64,000 nucleotides of DNA from positions 79,328,028 to 79,392,027 of the forward strand of contig NC_088295.1 in NCBI RefSeq assembly GCF_032854445.1. Direction: 5' to 3'. The notes beneath the pieces were generated by a model that did not search any database, had not been told where the DNA came from, and saw only the letters and a list, made by a program, of their open reading frames with translations. The position numbers and the translations under genes are program-made. Origin of the DNA: Liolophura sinensis. Lineage: Eukaryota; Mollusca; Polyplacophora; Chitonida; Chitonidae. This document shows, one piece after another, positions 1 to 12,384 of the stretch (its first letter is position 1; each line of letters begins with the position of its first letter).

Positions 1-11
1 TTGTGTTAAGA

Positions 12-905
12 TGATCAAATGCGCTCTAGTCAACTAATCATACTTGCGCCAGATTCACACGGAATTTCAAGAAGATTTGCCAGAAGTTCATATTTATCTC
101 CGCTCTTTTCTGGTGGGTAGTGACTGGTTTTGGGACGTTTGGAGTATCAGGCTATAAGGAGTTAGTAAGCGTATTACATGGAGACATCTGGTCTGGTTGA
201 CCCATTACCAGCGCTTGTCCAAATAGGCTAACGGTACAAAATGACGTAATGACTGATTGTTTGTCTGCGTTTTCGTGTTTTTCGTAATCATCAGGTACCT
301 AACGATGAATGTAACTTGCAAGGAAAGTACTTGTAAGATTGCACTTTTCCCATATTCATGTATCACAAAACAAAACGGTCAGTGCAGCTGATAGAGCGGC
401 TCCATAATTCCTGAGTTCAAGTCTTACTCGAGCCATTATTTTCACTCGTCTCGAGATTCAGAGTTAATTTAGACTTGTAAATTCAATATATTTTAAAAAA
501 ATATTTTCTGGAATAACAAAGAAAAAGGGTATGCATAGTGTTTTAGTTGTGAATGATATCAAAACTGGTCAGTTAGATTTTGTCTATTTAAATGGATTCC
601 ATCATGTCGTTTCAATAACCTTTTTTTATGTCAACACCTACTCCTTGCACCCAGGGCCAGATTTACCCTTTGGCTGAGTTTCCGATGTAGGGGTCAGTCA
701 GCATCTCAGTATCACACAGCGTTGAACTCAGAAGGGATAAGAAGCATTACCCATTTCCGGATTCGATTGTCTTTGGGTCATTATTGCAATCCCTAATTGC
801 CCATTAACGTCTCCGCAACGTTGTGTGTAACCATCCCTTACGCGTTGTTATCACCAGTTGACAAGAATTCTGTCAAAATCAAAGTTATCACAGACAATCA
901 CAGTT
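12..905 (+). repeat. Diverged duplicate of 23256-24088
   Basis: This block reads collinearly with 23256-24088. Shared landmarks include a CTAATCATAC / CCAATCATAC start, the CAAATAGGCTA stretch near 215, a tRNA-like patch at 376-436, an ACTCGAGCCATTATTTTC stretch near 427, CACAGCGTTGAACTC near 714 and the AACGCGT-type end near 840. Small indels separate the copies and I see no coding signal in either. Most likely it is the edge of the same large duplicated unit seen elsewhere in the window, or an old dispersed repeat. Confidence 0.75.
376..436 (+). repeat. tRNA-like relic inside the duplicated block
   Basis: The stretch GCAGCTGATAGAGCGG resembles a pol III A box and GAGTTCAAGTCTTACTC resembles a B box. 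The paralogous position (about 23627-23678) has CTGATTGAGCGGTAGAG and GATCGAATCTCTC. Neither folds into an intact tRNA by eye because the anticodon region is collapsed, so this is a tRNA-derived repeat relic and not a tRNA gene. Confidence 0.4.
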
Positions 906-3257
906 CAGTTTGATATTTGTGTTTTGCGTGACGTGCCTGGTCATAAAGAGACGGGTGCAGATTCCTTGATCATTGTGTCTTGAGTCATTCGTAGCTGTTG
1001 GTATGTATAAAACGTGTATTGTTGTTATTTTGATAACTTAAGCTATTGTTCTTATTTTCTGTCACAAAGCCGTAACTCAGCCCTCATGTCATCGCTGACT
1101 GACATTTCAGACAGTAAAGCAGCATAAGTCTGCGTGCTTCCCGCGGCTTGATGACAGGATATTAACAATACACGACGCGTCTGGAATTCCACAGATAACC
1201 GTTTACTGTCAATATCTCGTTGCCGTGCAAGTTACTCCTATGGCAATATTACATTTTTACCAATTTATCCATGTTCAGCGAGAACCTGGAAACTTGGGCA
1301 ATGTTTCCACTCCATGTCTGTCGCACTTATACGCTTAGAAGCTGCGATGCAACAGGGTAAAAAGGTTTGGGCCAATAAAACTGGCAAAGCCAACGGCACA
1401 AAGGAGGCGCAGAGCATGCCTCGAAATTACAGTCGAGTCTGGTCATTTAGACGAGCTGTTTATCAGCCCTATGGGACCCGTTTTTCTTCTTTACGAGATG
1501 AGCTATTCAAGCTACAGATTTTTTTACAATCTTAATGATCATAAATAACCTTAGAGATACTGAAGACCTCCCGGAGACTCAAGGAACATCTCATCTCGAA
1601 AATGAACAGGGTATTTAGTTTCTGCAGACGCCAGAGATACTGAAGGAAATTTTAGTTCTTATGCCGCTTACTTGCTCCAGAAAAACAACTTTGATGTTTG
1701 AGATCTACTGATGCGTATATCAAAGTTGTTACTTTATATACCACTTAAACCTGCACTGGGATAATGATAAGTTGATAAAGAATAGTCAAGATTTAGTAGT
1801 GCAATTTGTTATTGCTATGTCATCAGTTCAATGTTACTGTGTATACGAAAGTTTCTTCTGGAAAATTGAGTGTTTTGAGAACGTTCGTTGTATATACATA
1901 TAACGAGTCATAACTTCCAAACCATCGATTTTCAGTAGTTTAACTGAGATTTGTGAGGGTCTTCTCTTCCGACTGACTAATTGCTTCTGACTGCTGATCA
2001 TGTCTGTACGAAACTCTGTTGGGAAATCAAATTACTCTTGGAATGTTATTCAAATTATGTTTCAGTGTGTTAGGTATGCACATTTCTTTGTAACCTCGGA
2101 CAAGTTCACCGCGCAAGAGGGCGTCAAATTATTTTGTAAACTGTTGAAGAGCTTAAGATAAATTCATACCTCAATACGTCAACTCAGGTGCCATGATAAT
2201 GTAACTGCATAGGTGGAGTTTCGTGTCTAATGTCTTTGTTCAAGGTGTAAAACATGGAAATTGCCGAAAACTGTTCACCCATTAGTCCATATTTCACGAT
2301 GCCTGTGGGCTGGAATATCAATTCTGACTGTATGTATAGATTTGTCTTCTGCGTTGAGAGATGAGACATTAAATACTTGTCACCGAATGCCACAAGCACT
2401 TATATCATTGTCCAAATGAAAAATTCCGATGAGTAATTTTTATCATGGTGAATCTTAGTGTACCCTTGGGATTCTTAAAATACTTTAACCACGAAAAGAC
2501 AGTTCGTCACAGCATCTACAACATCAATGCCGTCAGATTCCTCTACATCACCAACGTAAACACTTCACCACCACATCGCCATGAGCGTTCCACATAGAAT
2601 TTATCAATATCACACGATTCTTCTCTTATTCTAACTATTTGCTCCCTGACTTTCATTAATGTAGAAAAATATCCAAAGGCTTTGTTCCTTTCTGTGGAAT
2701 GTTAAAATTTAGTTGTACGGCATACCAAACACCAAGCAAAGTAATAAATCAATTAAATGGTGTGCTGTCCATAAAAATGCGTAAAATGCTTTTATTAAAG
2801 TGAACTTAAGGTGGGATTAGACCAAATTAAATTAAATCACTGAACAAAGCGATAAGTTTCCTGTGATAAAACATCATAATCGATGCAGGCCTTTTTAACA
2901 GCCATAATCATGTCACTCGTTCAGAGAAATCGCCAAGTTTTTCGATGTGTCTGATCAAAGCACAATGTGCCCTTTCACAAAACATTTACTGTTGAAAATG
3001 ATGTACAACTGACAATATTTCATTCAAGCGAGACTGTCGCCATTTATTATTGCCGCGGATTTCTTTCCTGTCGCAAATTAGCGATATTTGTCGGCTATAT
3101 CCATCTACCATCGGCCATTACCGTCTAGCGTTTTGGCCTCACGTTGTTGTCTGCACAGTTGATTATTATTCAGTAATAATCACTGTTGCGAGTTTGTGGT
3201 TTGAGTGATGATGGATGACGACTTGCACCAAATGTGTCCGCCTTCGAGTGATGTAAA
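906..3257. other. No recognisable feature
   Basis: The short ORFs here (for example 1314-1535 plus and 2184-2399 minus) have no recognisable domain, no consistent splice signals that I can support and no paralogous copy in the window. Treated as non-coding. Confidence 0.5.
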
Positions 3258-3331
3258 ATAGAGCGGGATTCGAACCCACTAACACAAGGCTTTAAAACAT
3301 TCCAGTAACCCAATGAGCTATCCTAGGAGAC
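3258..3331 (-). repeat. tRNA-derived sequence (pseudo-tRNA or SINE head)
   Basis: On the minus strand there is an A-box-like TAGCTCATTGGG (complement of 3309-3320) and a perfect B-box-like GGTTCGAATCC (complement of 3266-3276). The acceptor ends do not pair convincingly and the anticodon arm is not clean. It could be a decayed tRNA gene, but a SINE head or pseudo-tRNA is more likely. Confidence 0.5.
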
Positions 3332-5149
3332 AATATAATTTAAACATTCGTTGTGACGTCAATCCTTTGTCTGATCATAAGAATGTTATATATGAAGTGT
3401 CTATTCGTTTTTGATAAATGTGAAATTTATTTTCTAGCAGTTTCGTTCTTCGCTTTAATTTCAAATACACCAAATGTTGCCAATGTGAGAAAAAGCAGAG
3501 CGGTATCATCAGTTCTTCTAAAATATGAAATATGAGCTTGTACTAAGCTGAACTGGTGGATCTAATTTGTGGCATCCTGACTACGAACATTTTGGATATC
3601 TCAAGGCCTTGATATGTCAATGTGACAGAAATTATGTAATCTACTATCAGACTTCCCCAGATTATATGTAAGCTTCAAACAATTCAGATTTACTTTCCCG
3701 CCTAATTAATCACAGACCAAGTCAGTGTGCATGATCTTACACACAACGCGTGTGCTCATGTAGTAACCTACATAGAGTACAACCGACTGGACGCCCATTG
3801 GTTAAAAGCGTTCGGACTATAAAAGGTTATGTATTTTTTTTAAAAATTATCGTTTTGTGATCGTTTATGATTAGTAATGATTTAAATTTCCAGAATGTAT
3901 TGGAAAATGTACAAGTGAACAAGCGATCGAGATCGTTTGGAAAATAATTTTCAAATATCATTTAATGCTAGTTTTGTATTTGTCAGTTTATGATATTTGT
4001 AATTTATGATGCTGTTGATATCGAATGTGTCACGGAACACACCAGCCGGTACATTTACCTCCCTGAGCAATACCATTTAATCCTGTTTACGTTCACAAAT
4101 AAAAGATTTTGATTTTGTTTACTTGTTTGATTTGCTTTTATGATTAATACAAAATTTAACTATCGGAATTTCTTTTGGGTGATAAAGGTGTTATTTCGCA
4201 CAGTTTATGGATACCGATCCTGTTATTACATTTTGATATTTACACCCAGACGCCATGACATGGAAAAGGAAGCATTTGTTTAATGTCGTTCCAATCTGAG
4301 CTCGGCAGTATCATAGAGTTATCTTAAACACCAATATACAAGGAAATTAATGGATATAATGAACGACAAAACTTTATAAAATACAGCAGCAAAGTTATTA
4401 TTTCCCAGGGCGTTAGTGAATTATTACTTGTAAAGTTCCAGTTTCAGAAATTTCAGAGCTATAAAATGCTTTATGAATGAGTTAGCTAAGATTGAAAATA
4501 GCTACAGCAATGCACTGCTTCCATGTTTCCCCACATATGTTAGGCAAAGGTTATTTACTTTAGAATTTTACAGGTAGACCTGCCTCATGAAGATTTCATC
4601 AATAAACTGTTGTTGAATTGTTAATCTAATAGAAAATTGTAGTTCCTGAAAGACCGATAATCCTCTGAGGTGGGGCACTACAATTAGCAAAATGTTGCAT
4701 TGTAAAAACAAAAAAACAAAAAAACAAAACAAAAAAAAAAACAAAAACAAAAACAAAAATCAACAGACAAGATCACGTTTCACTGAATCATTAACGGTTA
4801 ATATGACTATGAAGAGTGACAGCTAACTTCCTAGAGTCAATTCTGAGTGTCTGGGAAGTGGGTGGGAAAAAACATACGCAAGTTGTTTTTGAACTATTAA
4901 AGAAACGCTGTATTAAAATTCCATCGCTTTCTAATCAATTAACAAATGGATCAATATTCCCTTTTTAAGCCCCCTTAGTTGCTTTAAATTTGGTATCGCT
5001 TTGTTAGTGAGAACGTCTGCTTACGACCTAAACGTGTATTAATATTTTCTTGAGAGAGATAAAGACACAATACTCGCCACTATTCTCTTAACACGCTATC
5101 CGAGAGAAATATGATATGCAAATCAAGTAACAGATGGGTGATCTGTGGG
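3332..5149. other. Unassigned non-coding; A-rich simple repeat at 4704-4760
   Basis: No coding or RNA feature recognised. Positions 4704-4760 are an A-rich (CAAAA)n-like run, whose complement gives a low-complexity Phe/Leu-rich ORF that I reject. I did not find convincing duplicate-unit landmarks between 3.4 and 5.1 kb. Confidence 0.5.
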
Positions 5150-5205
5150 TAAAAAAGCGAACCGCCTTCAACCGCGAAAAAGGAACCAAACTGAAAGCTA
5201 AAATT

Positions 5206-5218
5206 GAGTGAACTGCTC
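5206..5218 (-). repeat. Recurring core motif (palindrome-containing), minus strand
   Basis: The minus strand reads GAGCAGTTCACTC, a variant of GAGCAGTTTGCTC at 16465-16477. Flanks TTACTGAGCAGTT and CTCAATTTTAGC are shared with 52.1 kb. It belongs to an old interspersed or duplicated element present about ten times in the window; function unknown. Confidence 0.5.
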
Positions 5219-5269
5219 AGTAATTTTATGTGACGACACGCTATTCTAGCTTTCTTGACTAAGAATGGA

Positions 5270-7152
5270 GGGGTTTATTCTATTCTCATCTTCGTCACTG
5301 CCACATCACACAGTGTTAGACCCGTTATTCCAGATCTGTTAATATAACCTATTAACCTGAAGTGAAGACACTTAAACACAACAGACACTGCTCTAATAAG
5401 AATACCTAGTAAGTCAATGAAATGCCGGTTTTGCTAATGTGAGTGTGCAGCCATAGATAAACACTTAAAAAGGTTAACCCACATCGCGGTTTGTGGTAGA
5501 GCTTGACGCTGGTGAACATGTTGCTTATTGACACCTGGAAGGAATCATTCAGCTCATGCTTGTAGTATACAAGGCAAATGTGTAGAAATGTCTACATTTT
5601 TAATTTGTTCGAGGAAGTACTTCATACAACTGTCAGGAATTGTAGTGATCCTGATTTACCTGTCAGTGTATGCTATATACAGTGACAAGCTACTGTTTTT
5701 TGCCCTTTCATCGTTAAAGAAATATGAAACAAAACGAAATGCACATGATCCATATATGCTACATAGCAAGCGCTACATAATAAGCATCTGTTGCAAGAGC
5801 TCAAATCTTAGTTTTTATTTAAGCTGAAACGTAGAAGTCAGACTCCTGATTTGTGTTGATAATTTATTCCATTCCAGTTTGATTCAATGTTATAGTTTCA
5901 GTCAGGTGAACAGTTAGGTTGAGATTTTATCAATACCAACGAGAAGGGAGTAACATGTCCTAAATTCATCAGTTCTTCTCATATAAGAGCTTCAAATAAG
6001 GTGCAGTCATTAACAGGCTACCAGAATCTTGTCCACAAACTGACAAGATTCACACCCTCCCCGGGACAATTTCTGTTTGGAGACACGAAGGAAGAGCATT
6101 TCTTCCTTTGTGCAGAAGTATTAGTGACGTGATCGTAAATCGGACAATCAACAATCAGATAACATTTACTTCTCATTTATTTCATTTAAAGTGTTCCTTT
6201 GATGACATTATTAGAGCCAAAGTAATATAAAAAAAACTGAAGATAAAAGTAATATTTAAAAACTCGTAAGCCAAATATGACATTAGTACAATCATAATCC
6301 GGACAAATAGATTATTCCAGCATACAATACTACATAGGGCATTCAGAGGATACCTTAAGATTTACCTCACAGTGTATGGCTAAATCTAAATCTATTCTAG
6401 GACGCACTTTATTAATCACTGATGCCCATCTTGACATCGGGTTTCTCTTTGTACAAGAGCAGGTCATTGATTTGTGCAACGTATCTCGTTTTCATTACTA
6501 GATATATACTTTGATTTCCAATTGCTGGAAGACCTTTATGATTATTCTGTTGTTTTTTTTATATTCTTTTTTGTACAAGCGTGAACTCTGAGATATTTTT
6601 TCGATACAGACGTGATAAATGTCCACAATATGTACAATGTTTTACCTGCAGTCTACATTTCAGTGGAATAGAGGAAAATAAGCAATGGACCTTTTATGCA
6701 AGGACACGTTCCAAGCAGGAGAACAACGTCATGTTGTTGACGTTGACATACTGATACTTTGTTTCTTTAAAGAAAACAGGTTGAAAGGTTTGATTGATTT
6801 TTTATTAATATTCCTAGGATTTGATTCGGATTATTTTGCTTACTCAGGGGACAGAGAGGAAAGTCAATAAGTCGTCACGTATGGTGTTAAGGCATTTTTT
6901 TCTCCATATACAACCATAGAACAAATTATCAAAATTGTTTAGACTTGCGAGGTATTAAAGGCATTAAAGCACATATGCAACACTCTACAACACGCTAGGT
7001 TAGATTGCTTTAGTCCACCCTTTTCTGCCAACATTAAAGCTTTAAAATCAGAAAAAGAACAACTCTGAAAGTTAAAAACCGTCATATAAAAAAACTTTCT
7101 TTTCAACATTACTTTTATTTGATGTCATTTCATCTTGTTTATACGGTGGGGG
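5270..7152. other. Non-coding part of the inverted unit
   Basis: No genes recognised. ORFs such as 5528-5827 and 6685-6870 are AT-rich, without domains, and are not shared with the paralogous segments. Confidence 0.4.
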
Positions 7153-7392
7153 AATTTATTTATTTAATTTTACGCCGTAATCAATAATATATCACTTATA
7201 CGACGGTGGCCAGTATTTGGTTGAAAGAAACAGGGCAAAAACACGATCAGGTTGCTAGCAGATTTTCTCATATATGAGTGGAGAGAAAGACACCACGGGA
7301 TGGACATGAAGTCACTGCGATCGCACTGGTAAGAGACTTTTGAGTTACACTTCTTCACTAGCACGGTAAACACTCGGCAGACAAACTCAACC
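7153..7392 (-). mobile_element. S2-type tRNA-derived SINE, degenerate, minus strand
   Basis: The plus strand shows the reverse complement of a SINE: an ATTTATTTA tail, TTTTACGCCGTAATC, CACTTATACGACGGTGGCCAG, then a body with CAGGTTGCTAGCAG and a tRNA-like head ending near CACTAGCACGGTAAAC. The order matches the better copy at 40048-40301. A 164-residue ORF running through it (7170-7664 minus) is incidental. Confidence 0.75.
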
Positions 7393-8637
7393 AGGAACTG
7401 CAAAAAAAAAAGACAACTAACATCACTAGCTGTACAGCTCGTTTCCGATGAAGATCTCTTGTCCATAATATATATATGAAACAGGAAATACTTCTGACTG
7501 TGAAAAGACGCCCAAAAATACAAATTCAACACCTCATTCAGATTAATGAACAACGGTGCAGTTTGATTACCATATACAGATCCATTAGGGTATGTATCAC
7601 GATGTGAGAACTCCAACCGCTCTGAGAATTCCAACCACTTGAATCCAGGAACAGTCGCACTCATATAAGGTTATATGTATAACATGTTGTATACTCCACA
7701 AGCTACCGCCAAGATCGTGTAACAGAAAGTCACAAACGGTTGGTATTTTAGACTTGATAGGTGCTGCAGTCATGTTTTATTTTTATTTTATCCTTTTCAT
7801 TATTACTTTTCATTTACGAATCATTTCTGGGTGGAAAAAATTGGCGGCAAGCCCGTGCCTCCTTCACTCTGGTGTAGTGTATACAGTACCGTTTTGAAAA
7901 CTGTAGGTAATATCTTAGCAGATTAGACACAAAAATTACAAAATGGCTTTACAAAAATAATGCAGGAAACAAATCAAAAGCGTGGTGGGCGGAGGAGAAG
8001 AGCGGGGCCTATCCCAGCCAACGATTTACCACCAAAATTGTCCTGGAATTCTTGTAGTTTATTAATAATAAAACATTTATGTGTAGTGTATTTTTTATTT
8101 TGTTATATTTTAAGGCTGTGTTCGAAATGTGTAGGTGTGTGTGCGAGCGACCAATCATATATCTCCACATTAACTTAATTAAGTTACACAATTTCCACTT
8201 GAAAAACCTCCTGTTTAAGGATTACTTTTAATGTATCGAACTTCATCTAGCAATTGAACTTCATCTAGCAATTTGTATTGCGCGTCATTTATATCAATAA
8301 ACAATACAACTGTCTTTTAACTTCCCAATGAGAATATTCGAAGTATCCATCATGGCAAAAATCAAACAATACAACTTGATTTATTGACGTATTGTACTAA
8401 AAAATTAACACCTCGGTTTGAATTCTCCTACTGCCGGTTAACCAGTCAGAAAGCCGATCAATAATGTACTGCGTTTCTTGCTTGTATATGGACACGCTAC
8501 ACTATCACTGCATAAATTTAACTGGAATGTTTTTATTTTCATTGTCGATTCCGGCCCCGCACCATGTACAAGGTTTATCCACGATACTGCCAACTATTTT
8601 ATTTCTTAGAAAAAGCCATTTCTGGAATTTCGTTTCC
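7393..8637. other. Unassigned non-coding
   Basis: No coding or RNA feature recognised. Around 8236-8280 a short motif (GAACTTCATCTAGCAATT) occurs twice in tandem. Confidence 0.4.
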
Positions 8638-8639
8638 TT

Positions 8640-8960
8640 AGCCGTCTATTAGGGAATGTCGACAGCTGGAGCCATTTGTTTCACAAAAATACACTCGGTA
8701 GCTCTGTAATGGAGACCAAGTAGCTGCTATAATTGAGTAAACTGCCCAGCAATAACCCACTCTTTTGCCGCCGCACTGTTTTCCTGGACATAAAGCATAC
8801 AGCAATTGTGTAGGTAACTCTCTTCTCGCACACCTCACCGTGCTATCGATCCATATTCCTGACTGATTTATTTCAGCTGACTGAGACTGATTGACATCGT
8901 GAAGACAATTTTGAAAAAAAAAAAAGCCCTCACCTGTTAGTGAACTTCTGTGTTACATGT
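8640..8960 (-). repeat. 330-bp conserved block, copy A
   Basis: On the minus strand this block matches 48760-49080 (copy B) at roughly 80-88 percent by eye, and 29690-30010 (copy C) less well. Shared features run in order: AAGTTCACTAACAGGTGAGG, a T-run, GGAATATGGATCGAT, GTCCAGGAAAACAGTGC, GAGTGGGTTATT, CAATTATAGCAGCTACTTGG and CCAGCTGTCGACATTCCC. An ORF of about 66 codons is open in A and B, but differences fall about equally on silent and replacement positions and copy C has stops, so coding is not supported. Confidence 0.7.
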
Positions 8961-9585
8961 GAAATGAGGTTAAGGACTGGCCGTGCTTTTGCTTGCTTTG
9001 TCGACAACTGTGTGTAGTGGTAGATTATCCTCCGTTTTCTTTTCAATGTGAAAAGAAAGTTGTGGCCAAGGGTTTTCTTCTCTTTCTCTGTTGATGGCCA
9101 GACTACAAGTCTGCTCCATATTCGTCGGCAGTTTACCACTTAACGCAGAGTTTCGCAAGCTATTTAATCTCGGTTTTCTAAACAAAGTGATTTGTGCATG
9201 ATCTGTAGACAGAGTGGTCCTTTTGTATTTTCGTTCTATTAGCCACATAACTAAAGCTGAAAATAGAACACTATGGTCTGGTTATAAATGTGTTTCTTAT
9301 TCACACATATAATGTATATTTCATCTGTCAACTACCGTAAAACCACATCTAGTTTGCGAGAGTTCCATCCTCTTTTCTCTACACGTGCATAAACTTGCGA
9401 GATTCCTCATATGTCGATTCGGCTTATTAGATCATTGGTTCGATAATAACTATGTTCCCAATTATATTTCTCCAATTGTGTGGTCTCATGATAGAATATT
9501 TCGCATCGACTTGAAACAATATCATTAATTTGTCCAGACCTGAGGCTTTTGATTAAAGCCATGAAAGATGAAATTTAAAGCGAAA

Positions 9586-9720
9586 TTTCAAAAGACAGGA
9601 AATTGCTTTCGGTATTAGAATGGTTAATAATTCAGCAGTTGATTCAGATTATGGGATATCCAATATTTCACCCAGAATGGAATGTCCTCAGAAGATTGAT
9701 CAGTAGATGGGAAATTAAAA
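9586..9720 (-). repeat. Duplicate-unit block matching 47.15-47.27 and 29.24-29.36 kb
   Basis: The plus strand reads ACAGGAAATTGC, then GGTTAATAATTCAGCAG, GATTCAGATTATGGGATA, CCAATATTTCACCCAGAATG and GAATGTCC. The complement of 47.15-47.26 kb shows the same string of motifs with few changes. It anchors the inverted orientation of the 5-16 kb unit. Confidence 0.75.
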
Positions 9721-10830
9721 CCGGTTTGTAGTTCTCAAAGATGAAACATTGAATGTCTCAGGAAAGAGGTATATTTCGGTATGTTTAACGCATGCCTTGG
9801 TACTGAGATAATTTTTTGATTTGCAGGAGAACGTGTCATATAGAAATCAATATCTGTTCTCATCCGCATGCGTATTTTTAGTAAAAGATAAGGTTAGTCT
9901 TAAATTATCCCGCAGAAAAAAACATATATGTATTACCAAATTTTTTCTTTTTCACTCCGTTTATTGTAATTTGGGTTTTAGTTAGTTAGTGTCAGTTAAT
10001 TGTTTATGGCGATATATTAAAATATAACGAAATTGGACAAAACAATGTTAGCGTCTTGAATTTGTGCTTAAAAGATATGTTCCAATTGGTACATGTATCT
10101 TAAATCAAATCAGACAAACATTCGTAAGTCTAATGAAACTGTTTGAGAGTGTTAAGGTATACTTGTTGAAGACAAATAAGAAAAAAAACAGAAATGAAAA
10201 CAATCGGGATTATCCAATATTTCGTTTCTAAAGTTAATAAAAATAATAACTTCGTTGAAAAAAAATCATAACTCATAGTGTTAAACTGAACATGTTTCCC
10301 TGTAATGCATCACGAGCGGGAGCATATTTTCGATCAGCTTTCCTAGGCTCCAGTTAAAAAGAAACAGTCATCTCCGCATCAAAATGTCCTTTCTGTGCTC
10401 GTAAAAGACCAGGTAGGCGATAGCGTGGATGATACAGGGATTGCATGATCGGCTCTATAAGACTTCAGCCGGATGGACCTTGGCCTCGGATATACAGGTA
10501 TTCCATAATGGTCACACCATTTACAGTCATGATGGTGTAAGCTATGGTCATTTTGCTGCTTAACCCAAATGGCTGAATCCTTTTAGAAACCAGGTGTCAT
10601 TTCCTATAGTTTTCTAGAGCACCATTTTGACTAGTGTGACTTGTAAAGGACCTGGGGTTTCCCACGGGCACTCCGACACCCAACAGATAAAACAGCAAGT
10701 ATCGGTGTGTAGGTGTTAGGACTAGATGTAACGTCAAGATTTGGGTCAGTATAATGTCTAGTTGGTGTTTTGTGATATACACATATAAAGGTATTATGTG
10801 CTTGCCGTCTGCTGTGCATACTGTGATACA
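9721..10830. other. Unassigned non-coding
   Basis: No gene recognised. GGTGTAAGCTATGGTCAT near 10534 resembles GGTGTAAGCTGTGGTCAT near 28053, so part of this is probably another paralogous patch. Confidence 0.35.
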
Positions 10831-10997
10831 TGGAGATTATCATAACAGTGTGTGATCCGCGATGTTGTATCAGCTCTCGTTGCCTGAGGTCGGCCTGTTG
10901 TATCAGCCCATTTCGGAGAGCTAGATTGATGCGACAGGCCGAACTCAGACAACGAGAGTTGATACAACATCGCGGAACACGCACTTTTATGATAATC
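10831..10997. repeat. Near-perfect hairpin (inverted repeat), possible MITE
   Basis: The left arm (10831-10904) and right arm (about 10923-10997) are inverted copies. The left arm reads AGATTATCATAACAGTG, then CCGCGATGTTGTATCA and CTCTCGTTG. The right arm, complemented, gives AGATTATCATAAAAGTG, CCGCGATGTTGTATCA and CTCTCGTTG. The arms are about 75 bp with few mismatches around a loop of about 18 bp. Short ORFs on both strands are simply mirror images of the arms. Likely a MITE or foldback remnant; a hairpin RNA precursor cannot be excluded. Confidence 0.8.
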
Positions 10998-11039
10998 TAT
11001 TTATCATATACCTTTATTTTTGCGTAAATGGTCAAAACG

Positions 11040-11560
11040 CACGCGGTTTTTCATCAATTAGTAGAACGACTTGCTACGTCTAGAGACCCTGCACCGACAA
11101 AATGTAGTTCATCTATAAATGAGCACAATTTCTTCAGCAAGAATTATGTTCCTTAAATTTCTGTTTCTTTAGTTTCAATTGCAAACTATTTAAAATAAAT
11201 CAAGATAGTGAACATTCAAGAGCTTAGAGTATTACAAGGTCGCTACTTCACGAAACGCGGTCAAATCCCTACCCCACGGGAATCCCTTCAAGCTCTGTCG
11301 TCATGTGAGTGAGACGTGGGTTATGCCAGCAAAGGTTCAGCGTGCGGTACGGTTTAAAATCACTTCTTGTTTGTAAAATAGCCTAGTTTAGAAAATATCC
11401 TCCTCGTGCAGCCGTGTAGCCACTGATGGTGTGTGGCTGTAGCTCCTATGATTGCACTGGAAATTTTAAAAACGAGCAGTGAACACTGATCACGGTGCAC
11501 CGGTGTAAATTAATAATGAAACTACTGAATATAAGCGTGATGTCCGACACTCATATACCA
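11040..11560 (+). repeat. Duplicate block matching 63.2-63.6 kb
   Basis: Direct similarity to 63196-63590. Shared strings include TCAATYAGTAGA, ACAAAATGTAGTTCATCT, TAAATGAGCACRATTT, AAATAAATCAAKATA, CCACGGGAAT and GAGCACTGAACAC-like text near the end. No coding signal. The copies sit at opposite ends of the window, inside a segment inserted in the inverted unit and beyond the 33-bp array respectively. Confidence 0.75.
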
Positions 11561-12384
11561 TTCGTAGTCTGTAAAGGGCGTTCCAAGTCGATAATCGCAA
11601 GATCCATTTCCAAAACAACGTTTAACACTAGATCCCAAAGACAAAGGTGTGTAAAAAATTATACAAATAGGAAATAAAGCTGATAACACACAATAGAGAA
11701 GCGGTTATTAGTTTTCAGTTATACCGGGCAGACAGTGGATATTCCAGGCATGAATTCTATATCAATGTTCAAATTCGTAGTCCATGAATGAGTTCCAGGT
11801 CAAATAGCTTCCCATCCAGGTCAGGAGCTCCCCATCCACTGTGTTCCACACCAGAGGAACAAAAGACTGTCGTGAGTTTGTGAGCGAAGAATATATTTGC
11901 TCTTTTTACTGTTTACATTTAGAAGATGGGAAGACGACAAACTCCGGGTTCATGGAAACGGTAGGCCTACACTTCAAATTCATGTGACAAATTTATTCGA
12001 CCCTGAGTGAAACGAGAACAGACCATTAATTGTATGGGCTTGATCAACATGTAAATATTTATCTTCGAGACCTTGTATTTAGGTTGCTTAGGGGACAAAG
12101 TTAAGCATTTTCACAAAGAAGGTCAGTCATATTTTCACTGAGCTCTAATAAATGCCGCGAGGTCGCGGTGTTAACCATGCTTGATGCACAGAACAAGTTA
12201 ATTTGGGAGCCGCGATCAAAGTTTGGGCAGTGTTAGACAGTGTTACAAAATTTCCAAACTGTATGAACATGTTTGTCGCTTCTTTGTGTGTTAAAAAGAA
12301 GACCATTAAATGTGTTTTCTGTGCTGTTGTTTTTATATCACACCAAATTCCGATGTTAGTTCAGGGTTTTACCCAGTAGTGAGC

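Noticed and set aside
3258-3331. Functional tRNA gene
   Set aside because: A and B boxes are present but acceptor and anticodon stems do not fold cleanly.
7170-7664. 164-codon ORF on the minus strand
   Set aside because: It runs through a degenerate S2 SINE and its flank; no domain, no conservation in other units.
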